Positions 1 to 7,297 of a stretch of DNA of 10,957 bases are shown one piece after another (the first letter of the stretch is position 1; each line of letters begins with the position of its first letter). Below the pieces are notes generated by a model. It did no database searches. It was given only the letters and a program-made list of their open reading frames with translations, and had not been told where the DNA came from. Source of the DNA: Larix sibirica (taxonomy: Eukaryota; Streptophyta; Pinopsida; Pinales; Pinaceae); contig NWUY0300005304.1 of the NCBI GenBank assembly GCA_004151065.3, positions 29,139 to 40,095 of the forward strand, read 5' to 3'. The position numbers and the translations under genes were made by a program.

Positions 1-412
1 AAAACATACTTGCCATGACAAGGTGAACTATAAACTACCTCCCTCTTCTCATAAAAAAATACAGTTTAGCTGGAGATTTCCTTCGAATAAAAAATAAAAG
101 ATCTTTCAAAATCATGAGATATCAGAGTTAATCATCAAACAAGAAGAGTAAGACCAGAAATATACAGACTCAGTAGTGGTGAGTCTATTTTTGATAGACC
201 ATAACAATTGGTGAATTCTCCAAAGATATGGTATATATTAAATATTGTGTTGAATTCTCTAAAGATATGATATATGTTAATATTTTGGATAATTATGCTG
301 ATATATTAAGTTAATTATAAATTATTTTTTATTCTTTTTATAATTGTTTATTTTCAAAAAATCAATTTGGATAGTAAACTTGTCTCATTTTCATGTAATT
401 TAAGAAAAGTAT
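1..412 (+). repeat. Left copy of a ~410-bp direct repeat
   Basis: This stretch is repeated in the same orientation about 484 bp downstream (486-910). The clearest match is the first 80 bases, for example CCATGACAAGGTGAACTA followed by CTACCTCCCTCTTCTCATAA. It contains a smaller internal tandem repeat of about 39 bp beginning GAATTCTC at 213 and 252. The copy starts at or before the window edge and its recognisable homology stops at the NN at 413-414. No ORF or transposase-like sequence is visible, so I cannot assign a family. Confidence 0.8.
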
Positions 413-414
413 NN
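413..414. other. Ambiguous bases (NN)
   Basis: Two undetermined bases lie exactly where the left copy of the 484-bp-period direct repeat stops matching the right copy. This may be a contig join or a masked ambiguity, so the copy number of the flanking repeat should be treated with caution. Confidence 0.9.
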
Positions 415-485
415 AATCATGGCATGATTCATTATCCAGAAATAAACCAAAGCAATTAAATAAATTCTTTACAATGTCGCTTCCA

Positions 486-910
486 AGACATACTTTCCAT
501 GACAAGGTGAACTAAAAGCTACCTCCCTCTTCTCATAAAAAAATACAGTTTAACTGGAGATTTCAGAGTTAATCATCAAATAAAAAATAACAAATAACTT
601 TCAAAATCCTGAAATATCAGAATTAATCATCAAACAAGAAGACGAAGACCAAAAATATACAGAATCAGCTGTATTGAGAGTATTTTCGATAGACCATCAG
701 CAATTGTATTGAATTCTCTAAAGCTATGGCATCTATTAATATTGTGTTGAATTCTCTAAAGAGATGAGATATATTAATATTCTGGATAATTATGATAATA
801 TATTAAGTAAACTATGAGTTATTTTTTATTTTTTATAATGGTGTACTTCCATAAAATTAATTTGAATAATATATTTATTTTATCCTCATGTAATTTATAA
901 AAATATAAAT
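486..910 (+). repeat. Right copy of the ~410-bp direct repeat
   Basis: Diverged direct copy of 1-412, recognisable from CATACTTTCCATGACAAGG to the shared CATGTAATTTA near its end. It also carries the internal tandem pair beginning GAATTCTCTAAAG at 711 and 749 (period 38). Point differences and small indels throughout show that the duplication is not very recent. The spacer at 415-485 has no counterpart that I can see inside the window. Non-coding in all frames as far as I can tell. Confidence 0.8.
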
Positions 911-990
911 ATTACTCAACTTTAAATTCTAAGATATAAATACTTATGGATGTGATATAATGGATAAAAAAAATAAAACTTATATAATCT

Positions 991-1186
991 ATAATCTACA
1001 CATATTCCTAAAATGTTCACTGGAATCATGCCTGCCTAATAAGCTTCTCCAGTGACCCTTTTGTGTAGTTCCTTAACAAAGGGGTTTTACCTAATTAAAT
1101 GACTCTCTAAGAAAGCTACCACAGCCAGATGGCATCCTTGAGTGCACTTACATTTTATTGTACTTTGTAAATAATCTACACATATT
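991..1186. repeat. 164-bp segment flanked by 16-bp direct repeats
   Basis: The 16-base sequence ATAATCTACACATATT occurs at 991-1006 and again, identically, at 1171-1186. The 164 bases between are less AT-rich than their surroundings. The arrangement resembles an insertion with a target-site duplication, as retroposed elements leave, but I see no clear poly-A tail, tRNA-type promoter or terminal inverted repeat. A simple local duplication is also possible. Confidence 0.45.
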
Positions 1187-1209
1187 GATCTTGATCTGAT
1201 AAATAAATA

Positions 1210-1520
1210 GCGCAAAATTGTGAATAAATAAAAATCTAAACGGTAGATACCCAGCTTTATTAATGGCCAGATTTTCCAGATTTTGAGCTCTTAGACAATA
1301 AGAATCAAATGCTAAATACCAAACATTATTAATTGTTATACTAAACTCTTCCAAGGAAAGAGATTTATAATACCATTATGCATTCAGTCTTGTAGTATAA
1401 AGATTTGCAATACCATTACAATTCTTTGCACCACTTAACCGTTGCTCATTCTGCAAAAGCAAATGTCATTAGCAGGTACGCGATTAATGCACAAGTCAAT
1501 AATTACCGATCGCCCGATCT
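1210..1520 (-). repeat. Inverted-repeat arm A (3' flank of MYB gene 1)
   Basis: The reverse complement of this stretch is found at 8703-8972. Shared landmarks include CCGTTGCTCATTCTGCAAA, GTTATACTAAACTCTTCC and ACAAAATTGTGAATAAATAA (first base absent in this arm, which reads GCAAAATTG). Arm A carries about 95 bp (roughly 1236-1329) absent from the other arm, and has two tandem units of about 38 bp where the other arm has three. It starts right at the stop-codon region of gene 1, so it probably contributes the 3' UTR and downstream flank of that gene. Confidence 0.85.
1256..1261 (-). promoter_or_regulatory. Possible polyadenylation signal for MYB gene 1
   Basis: Read on the minus strand this is AATAAA, about 290 bp past the gene 1 stop codon. 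It is the only exact canonical hexamer I noted in that flank. Plant poly(A) signals are degenerate and the motif is common in AT-rich DNA, so this is a weak call. It also lies in the ~95-bp segment missing from the inverted copy of this flank. Confidence 0.25.
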
Positions 1521-1558
1521 ACGAAAAATAATTACCGATCGCCCGATCTACGAAAAAT
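1501..1558. repeat. 29-bp tandem duplication spanning the gene 1 stop codon
   Basis: Two perfect 29-bp copies sit side by side at 1501-1529 and 1530-1558, each containing ATTACCGATCGCCCGATCTA. The upstream copy (higher coordinates, minus-strand gene) supplies the last codons and the TAG stop at 1550-1548. The other copy repeats the same end a second time in the 3' UTR. Perfect identity implies a recent event. Confidence 0.95.
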
Positions 1559-3394
1559 AGATGTGATTCAGATCAGAAGGGTCGGCATTATCGGTATTGT
1601 ATATGTCGTCATGCGCCCATGCTGTAACTTGTCCTGTTCCACCCTTGCAGTACTCAGTTTCAAACAGTCCACTTTCTTCCCTTCTTCCTAATAATGTAGG
1701 AATTCGATTCGCCTTCACCGGTTCTTCGATAAAAGGCAACTGATAGGTCTCACACCTGCTACTATCAGTATATGCTGGGCCATCAAGGTTTACATTATAG
1801 CTCAAATTTAACCTCGCCTTCCAATCATCCTCAGACTGAATATCGCTAAACCTGCTAGCGGGCCAGCTAAACTGGTAGACGGGATCGAGTAGCTGGCATG
1901 ACTGATGGGTAGTATACTCATACAAGCTCCCGTATTTTTCCAGGATACTAATTCCCGCCTCATAACTGCCATAAGCTCCTCGATCGACGACATCAGAACT
2001 ATCGTTTGCATTTGAACTATAGTCGATCATTATATGATTTTCATCATTCTCTAATTTTTCTTTAGATGAGTCGCTTTCCACAAGACACGGGATGTTGATT
2101 CCAGTTGAGCCAAGAGAGAAATCGGCAAAGCAAGGCGATTCAATAGGTGGTACTGTAGTCCTGCATGACTCTATTATTAATTGATCGCAGGTAGGTGATT
2201 TTGCATGTAGGCATGGAGAGATAAAAGCTGCAGGGCTAGAGAAGCTCTCATGGATATTGATAGAACTAGCATTAGTCCACAGGTTGGGGTAAGAAATCTG
2301 CTGGTTCTTGGTGGGGTTTGGATCGATTGAAAACTCATGATCACTTTGATCCTGTACTTGTTCATTTTTTAATTGCAATACGCCCTCAAGAGTCAACAAA
2401 TTTTTCCCAGTGGTTACGACATTGAAGGCGTTATTGGGTGTCTGGGATCGCTCAGGGACTACAACCATGTACTGCTGGGGAGAATGAGACGACGTAAAAG
2501 CATCAGGACCATGAACAGACACTGTCTTGGTAGTAGAATGAGAGGGGATGTTAGATTCGGTGTTGGATTTGGATTTGGAGGAGCAGGAGAGGTGATGTTT
2601 TAATTTGAGCTTCTTCTTGATGAAAGAGTTCCAGTAATTCTTTACGTGATTGTCTGTGCGTCCCGGCAATTGTGTAGCCATTAGAGACCACCTGCCAAAC
2701 ATGGCATTCAATTGTTTATCATTAGCACATTCTGTATACAACATTTTTACCAAATACACTTATTCATGCAACAATTTTTATAGAAATTTTGGCAATCAAT
2801 CGACCATGCAGGTAGGAGGCCATTATTCCATTGACAAAAGGATTATCGCATGTAAGGATTTATATATATGCTAATCTAGGCGGGGCTGAAACATAAAAAG
2901 AAAACAATGAATCTCTCTCTATCTTAATCTGGGCAGGAATGAAACATGAAAATAAAATAGATAACTTTGTGTTGGCAGATGGGGTAAGATTGGCGAAAAA
3001 CAAAGACCTGTTACCGAAAAGGGATTGCAAGTATATAATCAATTTCTCTTCTTGGTATGAAAATGCCCCGTGCTTAAGTCCAGGGCGTAAGTAGTTAAGC
3101 CATCTCAGCCTGCAGCTCTTTCCGCATCTAAGGAGACCTGAATGGATTTGCAGTGCATTGAATTGAATAGAACATAGTACAAGATGTTGAAGAGAAAGAT
3201 TGAAATAAGAAAAGACATGGGTACATACCGGCCTGCTTGGCGACGTAACTCCAGCCGCCGAGATTGTCGTTTTTCCTGATGTAATTAACGAGTTTCTCAT
3301 CTTCTTGGGGTGTCCAAACACCTTTCCTCAGCAATGGTTTAGAGGGATTTGCAGAGACGCCTTCGCCTACCCCTTGTTCTTTTGTGTACCTCAT
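1548..3394 (-). CDS. R2R3-MYB transcription factor, intact, three exons
   Basis: Predicted DNA-binding transcription factor of the plant R2R3-MYB family, acting in the nucleus. Exon 1 is 3394-3229, exon 2 is 3137-3008 (the family's standard 130 bp), exon 3 is 2691-1548; introns are 91 and 316 bp with GT/AG ends. The joined frame gives 479 residues. R2 covers about 22-74 with tryptophans W27, W48 and W68 and the signature [11 protein letters not shown]3 covers about 75-128 with F81, W100 and W119 and the motif LPGRTDN, followed by a basic KKKLKLKHH run (124-132). The long tail is Ser/Asn-rich near 134-146 and acidic near 304-335, as in activator-type MYBs. The bHLH-interaction signature in R3 is absent. 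The repeats most resemble the MYB46/83 and MYB61/103-like secondary-wall groups, but I cannot assign an orthologue. The ATG at 3394 matches the tandem copy; an in-frame upstream ATG at 3538 would add 48 residues with no MYB resemblance. Confidence 0.9.
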
Positions 3395-3472
3395 CTTCTC
3401 CTGCTCTGTACTCCCTAGGGCTGAGCTCTCATCTTCTCCTGCTCTGTAGTGCCTAGGGCTTAGCGCTGAGCT
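3390..3472. repeat. 38-bp tandem duplication in the gene 1 leader, creating a uORF
   Basis: CTCATCTTCTCCTGCTCTGT is present at 3390 and again at 3428. The second unit also has a 7-bp insertion. Gene 2 has a single copy of the region. The first unit contains the gene 1 start codon. The duplicated ATG (3432-3430 on the minus strand) opens a five-codon uORF, MRAQP, ending at TAG 3417-3415, just upstream of the main start. Its use depends on where transcription begins, which the sequence does not show. Confidence 0.9.
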
Positions 3473-3896
3473 CGGATTCAAAGAAAACACAAAACTCAGA
3501 CGTTGAGTTTCAGACAGTTTCCAACGAATAATTAGCATATGCGAGCACTCCCAACGATCTGGTAAACGATGCTAATGTTTCATATTCTTGTCCTTCACGC
3601 CATTTCAACAATAAGTGTGTTAAAACTGTAAAATTTGATAAGAATTTTGATGTAAATTTATTATTATTATAAAAAGTAGAGTATAAATTTTTCTTTTGAA
3701 AATTGAAAACATATAGGTTTACAAATATAAATATCAAAAGTTTATCTAAAAACCAAACTTTGTTAAATGTTATTTTTTATGCTACACTGTTTTTCAATAA
3801 CTATCCATAGCGAAGGACCGACAGAGATTCTCCGTTACCTACCACAATGATATCGTGTTCCGTATCCACTTTTTCATTTAGAAGTCAGTGATGCAA
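3395..3896 (-). promoter_or_regulatory. Upstream region of MYB gene 1
   Basis: About 500 bp of leader and promoter, cut off on its distal side by the duplication junction at 3897. It contains an AT-rich stretch with a TATA-like run (TTTATAATAATAATAAAT, minus strand, about 3672-3655) and, further out, the block at 3818-3870 conserved with gene 2. A transcription start cannot be fixed. Open frames on the minus strand here, such as 3510-3737, look like chance. Confidence 0.5.
3818..3870. promoter_or_regulatory. Conserved upstream block with AC-I/SMRE site, gene 1
   Basis: This block matches 5970-6022 upstream of gene 2 better than the flanks on either side. It shares CCGACAGA, TTACCTACCACA, GATATC and TCCAC in the same order. 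ACCTACC at 3837-3843 is an exact AC-I element and also fits the secondary-wall MYB element consensus ACC(A/T)A(A/C)(T/C). It lies about 445 bp upstream of the start codon. AC elements are known targets of plant R2R3-MYBs; function here is inferred. Confidence 0.5.
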
Positions 3897-3897
3897 N
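3897..3897. other. Ambiguous base (N) at the duplication junction
   Basis: A single N separates the distal promoter of gene 1 (left) from truncated exon 3 of gene 2 (right). Homology to 1954 onward begins at the very next base. It is either the true breakpoint of a tandem duplication with one unresolved base, or an assembly join. Confidence 0.9.
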
Positions 3898-5360
3898 CCC
3901 GCCTCATAACTGCCATAAGCTCCTCGATCGACGACATCAGAACTATCGTTTGCATTTGAATAGTCGATCATTATATGATTTTCATCACTCTCTAATTTTT
4001 CTTTCAATGGGTCGCTTTCAACAGGACCAGGGATGTTGATTCCAGTTGAGCTGAGACAGAAATCGGCAAAGCCAGGCGCTTCATGAGGTCCTAGTGTAGT
4101 CCTGCATGACTATTATTGATTGATCGCACGTCGATGATTTTGCATTCAGGTTTGGAGATATAAAATCTGCAGGTCTACAGAAGTTATCATGGATATGGAA
4201 AGAGCTAGCATTCACCAACAGGTTGGGGTTAGAAATCTGCTGGTTATCATAGATATGGAAAGAAATCTGCTGGTTGTCGGTGGGGTCTGGATCGACTGAA
4301 ATCGGATGGTTGTTGGTGGGGTCTGAATCGAGTGAAAACTCATGATTAGTTTGATCGTCTACATGTTCCTGTTTTAATTCCAACACGCCCGAAAAACACG
4401 ACACATTTTTGCCAGTTCTTACTACGTTGAAGCCGTTATCGGGTGGCTGGGATCCCTTAGGGATGACATCTAAGTACTGCTGGGACTTAAAAGAATCAGG
4501 AGCATGAAAAGACACTGAATTGGTATTGCTATTATATTGGGACGGAATGTTACATTTCGTGTTGCTTTCGGAGTTAGAGTTGGAGGAGGAGGAGCAGGAG
4601 AGGTGGTGTTTTAGCTTGAGCTTCTTCTTGACGCACGAGTTCCAGTAATTCTTTAGCTCGTTGTCTGTGCGGCACGAGACCACCTGCCAAACACAAAATT
4701 CAACTGTTTATTATTCACACAGTTATGCAAACAATATTTTTACCAAAACACTTATTCATATAAGTTTTAGCAACCAATCGACTTTGGTAGGAGGCCATTA
4801 TTTCATTGACGAAAAACCATATGGCATCTACGGATTTATATTTATCCTAATCTAGGCAGGACTGAAACATGAAAAAAATTAATGAAATTAGAGTGGAGAT
4901 GTGAAAAAAAAAGAAATGAGACAGGACAGAGGTGATAAGATTGCGGAAAACTAAACATGTTGCCGAAAACTAATTGTAAGTATATAATCAATGTCTCTTC
5001 TTTGTATGAAAATGCACCACGTTTAAGTCCAGAGCGTAAGTAATTAATCCATCTCAACCTGCAGCTCTTTCCGCATCTATCTAGACCTGAATGCATGTGC
5101 AGTGCAGTGCATTGCAAAAAAGTTTACTGAAATGAATAGAATAGAGTAAAAGATGAAGAGGATGATTGAAATAAGGGCAGACATGGGTACTTACCAGCCT
5201 GCTTGGCGACACAACTCCAGCCGCCCAGGTTGCCGTTTTCCGAGACGTAATTAATGAGTTTCTCATCTTCTTCGGGTGACCAAAGACGCTTTTTCAGAAT
5301 TGGTTTAGAGGGCGTTGCAGGGACGCCTTCGACTAGCCGTTGTCCTTGTGTGTGCCTCAT
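3898..5360 (-). pseudogene. R2R3-MYB pseudogene, tandem copy of the neighbouring gene
   Basis: Exon 1 (5360-5195, 166 bp) and exon 2 (5086-4957, 130 bp) are intact and encode R2 plus the first part of R3, including [10 protein letters not shown]. Intron 1 is 108 bp with a consensus GTAAGT donor. Exon 3 starts at 4683 after an AG acceptor, but relative to gene 1 a net 19 bp is missing just after the R3 Trp-Ser codons. This shifts the frame and gives a stop at 4655-4653, so the predicted product has about 108 residues and lacks the R3 recognition helix. A 2-bp deletion near 4110 breaks the rest again (stop 4083-4081), and homology ends at 3898, losing about 134 C-terminal residues. The last base of exon 2 is T rather than G, changing the conserved Arg of GNRW to Met and weakening the donor. 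An in-frame TAA at 5387-5385 supports the ATG at 5360. A residual short-protein role cannot be excluded. Confidence 0.85.
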
Positions 5361-5415
5361 CTTATTCTGGGTGCTCAGCTCGGATTAAAAGAAAAAGCAG
5401 CAAGAGTCAGACGTT

Positions 5416-5573
5416 CTTTTTCATACAATTTCGACCCAGGTTCAATAATTAGCCCGCGAGCATTTCACCAAACAGCTGGTACATGATGTTAAAACGTCTT
5501 TTTCATACAATTTCGACCCAGGTTCAATAATTAGCCCGCGAGCATTTCACCAAACAGCTGGTACATGATGTTA
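5416..5573. repeat. 82-bp-period tandem duplication upstream of the MYB pseudogene
   Basis: Positions 5416-5491 and 5498-5573 are identical over 76 bases, both containing CATACAATTTCGACCCAGG and CCAAACAGCTGGTACATGAT, separated by six bases. Gene 1 has a single diverged version of this region around 3500-3575. The duplication is therefore specific to copy 2 and recent. It sits 56-213 bp upstream of the pseudogene start codon, where the proximal promoter or leader would be. Confidence 0.95.
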
Positions 5574-6060
5574 CTACTTTTTAATCTCGGCCTTGAAGGC
5601 ATACCAAGGCATTAAAAGTGTACAAAATTAAATCTTTTAATTAAATTTTTTTTAAAAATTATTAATAAAAGTTTAAAAAAATTAGTGTAAGTTTAAAGGT
5701 TGTGATATTCCAAAATTCCATTGAAGTTAATTATATAATTTCTATTTATTATAAGGATCATGGAGAAGCTGAGATACTTCTCATAGGTTTTACCAGCTTA
5801 AAAATAAAAAATAAATATCTAACCTGATCTATTTAATCTAACCTAATTTATTAAAATACAAAACGTCCTAATTAAAAAATAAATATATCAAAACAAACTT
5901 TAACTCAATTAAAAAGGAGTTTATTAATATTTTAGTTCACTCATTTTCCAGGTCAATCAATACGAGTGGCCGACAGACATTATTCCATTACCTACCACAT
6001 CGATATCATGTTCGGTCTCCACCTTTTAATTTGAGCGACAATCACGATGGAGAGATCGAC
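5574..6060 (-). promoter_or_regulatory. Distal upstream region of the MYB pseudogene
   Basis: AT-rich sequence with no ORF of interest. Most of 5600-5940 has little clear counterpart upstream of gene 1, whereas the outer end returns to recognisable homology (about 5940-6050). No confident TATA box is visible. This is likely the ancestral distal promoter, kept here and lost from gene 1 by the duplication breakpoint. Confidence 0.45.
5970..6022. promoter_or_regulatory. Conserved upstream block with AC-I/SMRE site, gene 2
   Basis: Counterpart of 3818-3870. It keeps CCGACAGA, TTACCTACCACA, CGATATC and a final TCCAC, with a few substitutions and one small indel. ACCTACC is at 5990-5996, about 630 bp upstream of the pseudogene ATG. 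Its retention next to strongly diverged promoter sequence is suggestive, but two copies from one duplication are not independent evidence. Confidence 0.5.
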
Positions 6061-6597
6061 AATAAGACAATAACAACGGCGGAATTCCACCGACAGTCTG
6101 ACGAAGTAATAAGACCCAGCCGGTGTTTACATTTAGCACGTCTTGCTAATTGAGTTCCCACAGGCTAAAACACTCTCCACTACAAGAATAAGGTAATAGC
6201 GGCTTAACATTATATGGATTCTTTTCTCTGAATTTAATATCACGACTTTAAGATTTTTTTTAGATACTAGAATATAGATAAAGGGATATCGAAGTCAGTA
6301 AAATTATATCAACTTTAGTTAGTAAAATTATATCTTAGAAAACACCAACTTTCAAGTATGGAAAGATTATAAGGTGGAGAATAGCTAAGGAATATTGATA
6401 AGTGGGAAGTAAGGGAGCATTTTGCACTCGTGACATCGACGAGAGAAAAAGACCAGGAGAACGACCAAGGGGGTTGTATCTTGCATCGATATTCACTTTG
6501 TATGTTCAATGTCATCAACCTTCATTACAGTATGCAACCAAATGCAAATCTACACGCCTTTCTCTATATACATGGAATTTATCTTCATTTTGTTTAA
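6061..6597. other. Intergenic, no gene recognised
   Basis: No supported gene. A small direct repeat of AGTAAAATTATATC occurs near 6297 and 6321. Overlapping open frames at 6315-6518 (minus) and 6402-6677 (plus) have no recognisable domain and oppose each other, so I regard them as chance. Confidence 0.5.
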
Positions 6598-6707
6598 TTG
6601 TTTGTAATTTAAATCTTCCTCTTAGTTGTCTAATAACTTTGTTAGAACTATGTACATATAACAAAGTTCTTTGTTAGAACTAAGAGGAAGATTTAAATTA
6701 CAAACAA
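6598..6707. repeat. Foldback: 28-bp perfect inverted repeat around a 54-bp loop
   Basis: The left arm 6598-6625 (ending AAATCTTCCTCTTAG) is the exact reverse complement of the right arm 6680-6707. The loop contains a further 10-bp inverted pair, AACTTTGTTA at 6635-6644 and TAACAAAGTT at 6659-6668, and the outer stem can be extended inward with small bulges. A transcript would form a long hairpin of about 110 nt. It could be a small foldback transposon, a MITE-like remnant or a young small-RNA precursor. I saw no obvious target-site duplication or coding capacity. Confidence 0.9.
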
Positions 6708-7082
6708 ATAGATATTTTTAAAAACATAATGTTTTCTATGGTCAGGCATTAGCTTCTGTTTTTGAGAGATGTGACTATTCTATTGATTGAAGTGGATGAA
6801 TTGTAGCCATTATACCTAGAGGAGGTTCATTATGGGGTAGATGTTGTCATTTAAGGTAAGGTAAAGGAACATAACTTAATGTAATGTTATATTGTACCAA
6901 AAATAAAAAGTAATTAAAAAATTCATGTTGGCTCATAAAATAAAAATTATGAAAGTATTTAAAAAAATCTATAAAAACTTAAACTTAAACCCACTTCTAT
7001 CAAAAAGAGATTAAATTTAAACAAAAAAGATTAAGTTTTTTGAATTTAAAATTTAAAAAAAAAATTACACCTAGAAAAAATG

Positions 7083-7297
7083 GATCCCTCTCCATACTCA
7101 ATAGATCTAAGTATAAGATAAATCTATGTCAATATTGATATATCTAAATAAATGCATGATCCATGTAAAGATTTTGAAGTTCAAATATTTCAAATTCTCT
7201 AACGAACAATCTTACACATATTAACAACACCAACTTGTACTACGAAGAAGCCATTTATGTCCATAAGTAGGGTAATACGAACACGTGGAGAGGGATC
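7083..7297. repeat. 12-bp inverted pair bounding 215 bp
   Basis: GATCCCTCTCCA at 7083-7094 is the exact reverse complement of 7286-7297. The size would suit a MITE-like element, but the arms do not extend and I see no flanking duplication, so chance is quite possible. Confidence 0.35.

Larger units (their letters stand above)
1954..3896. repeat. Tandem duplication unit 1 (MYB gene 1 body and proximal promoter)
   Basis: From inside exon 3 (CCCGCCTCATAACTGCC at 1954) to the distal promoter block, this segment is matched in order by 3898 to about 6050. Exons match closely, introns moderately, and the promoter in patches. Unit 1 keeps the original 3' end of the gene on its left but ends abruptly at the junction N on its right. 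Confidence 0.85.
3898..6050. repeat. Tandem duplication unit 2 (MYB pseudogene and promoter)
   Basis: Second unit of the direct duplication, in the same orientation as 1954-3896. It is longer because of an 82-bp internal tandem duplication at 5416-5573 and extra AT-rich sequence around 5600-5940. The right limit near 6050 is approximate: similarity fades after the AC-element block. It keeps the uninterrupted upstream flank but lacks the last third of the coding exon. Confidence 0.8.

Noticed and set aside
1148-1354. 68-codon minus-strand ORF
   Set aside because: It lies in the 3' flank of gene 1, mostly within the segment missing from the inverted copy. No domain is recognisable and AT-rich composition explains it.
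1808-2365. Minus-strand ORFs of 60-70 codons inside exon 3
   Set aside because: They overlap the MYB reading frame in another phase and are shadows of the real exon.
2373-2874. Plus-strand ORFs of 74-76 codons opposite exon 3 and intron 2
   Set aside because: Antisense shadows of the MYB gene with no recognisable domain.
3128-3538. N-terminally extended exon 1 starting at the ATG at 3538
   Set aside because: The 48 extra residues show no family similarity, and the tandem copy has an in-frame stop directly upstream of its equivalent ATG, so 3394 is preferred. Not excluded experimentally.
6402-6677. 91-codon plus-strand ORF
   Set aside because: It runs into the foldback arm, has an overlapping antisense ORF, and shows no domain.
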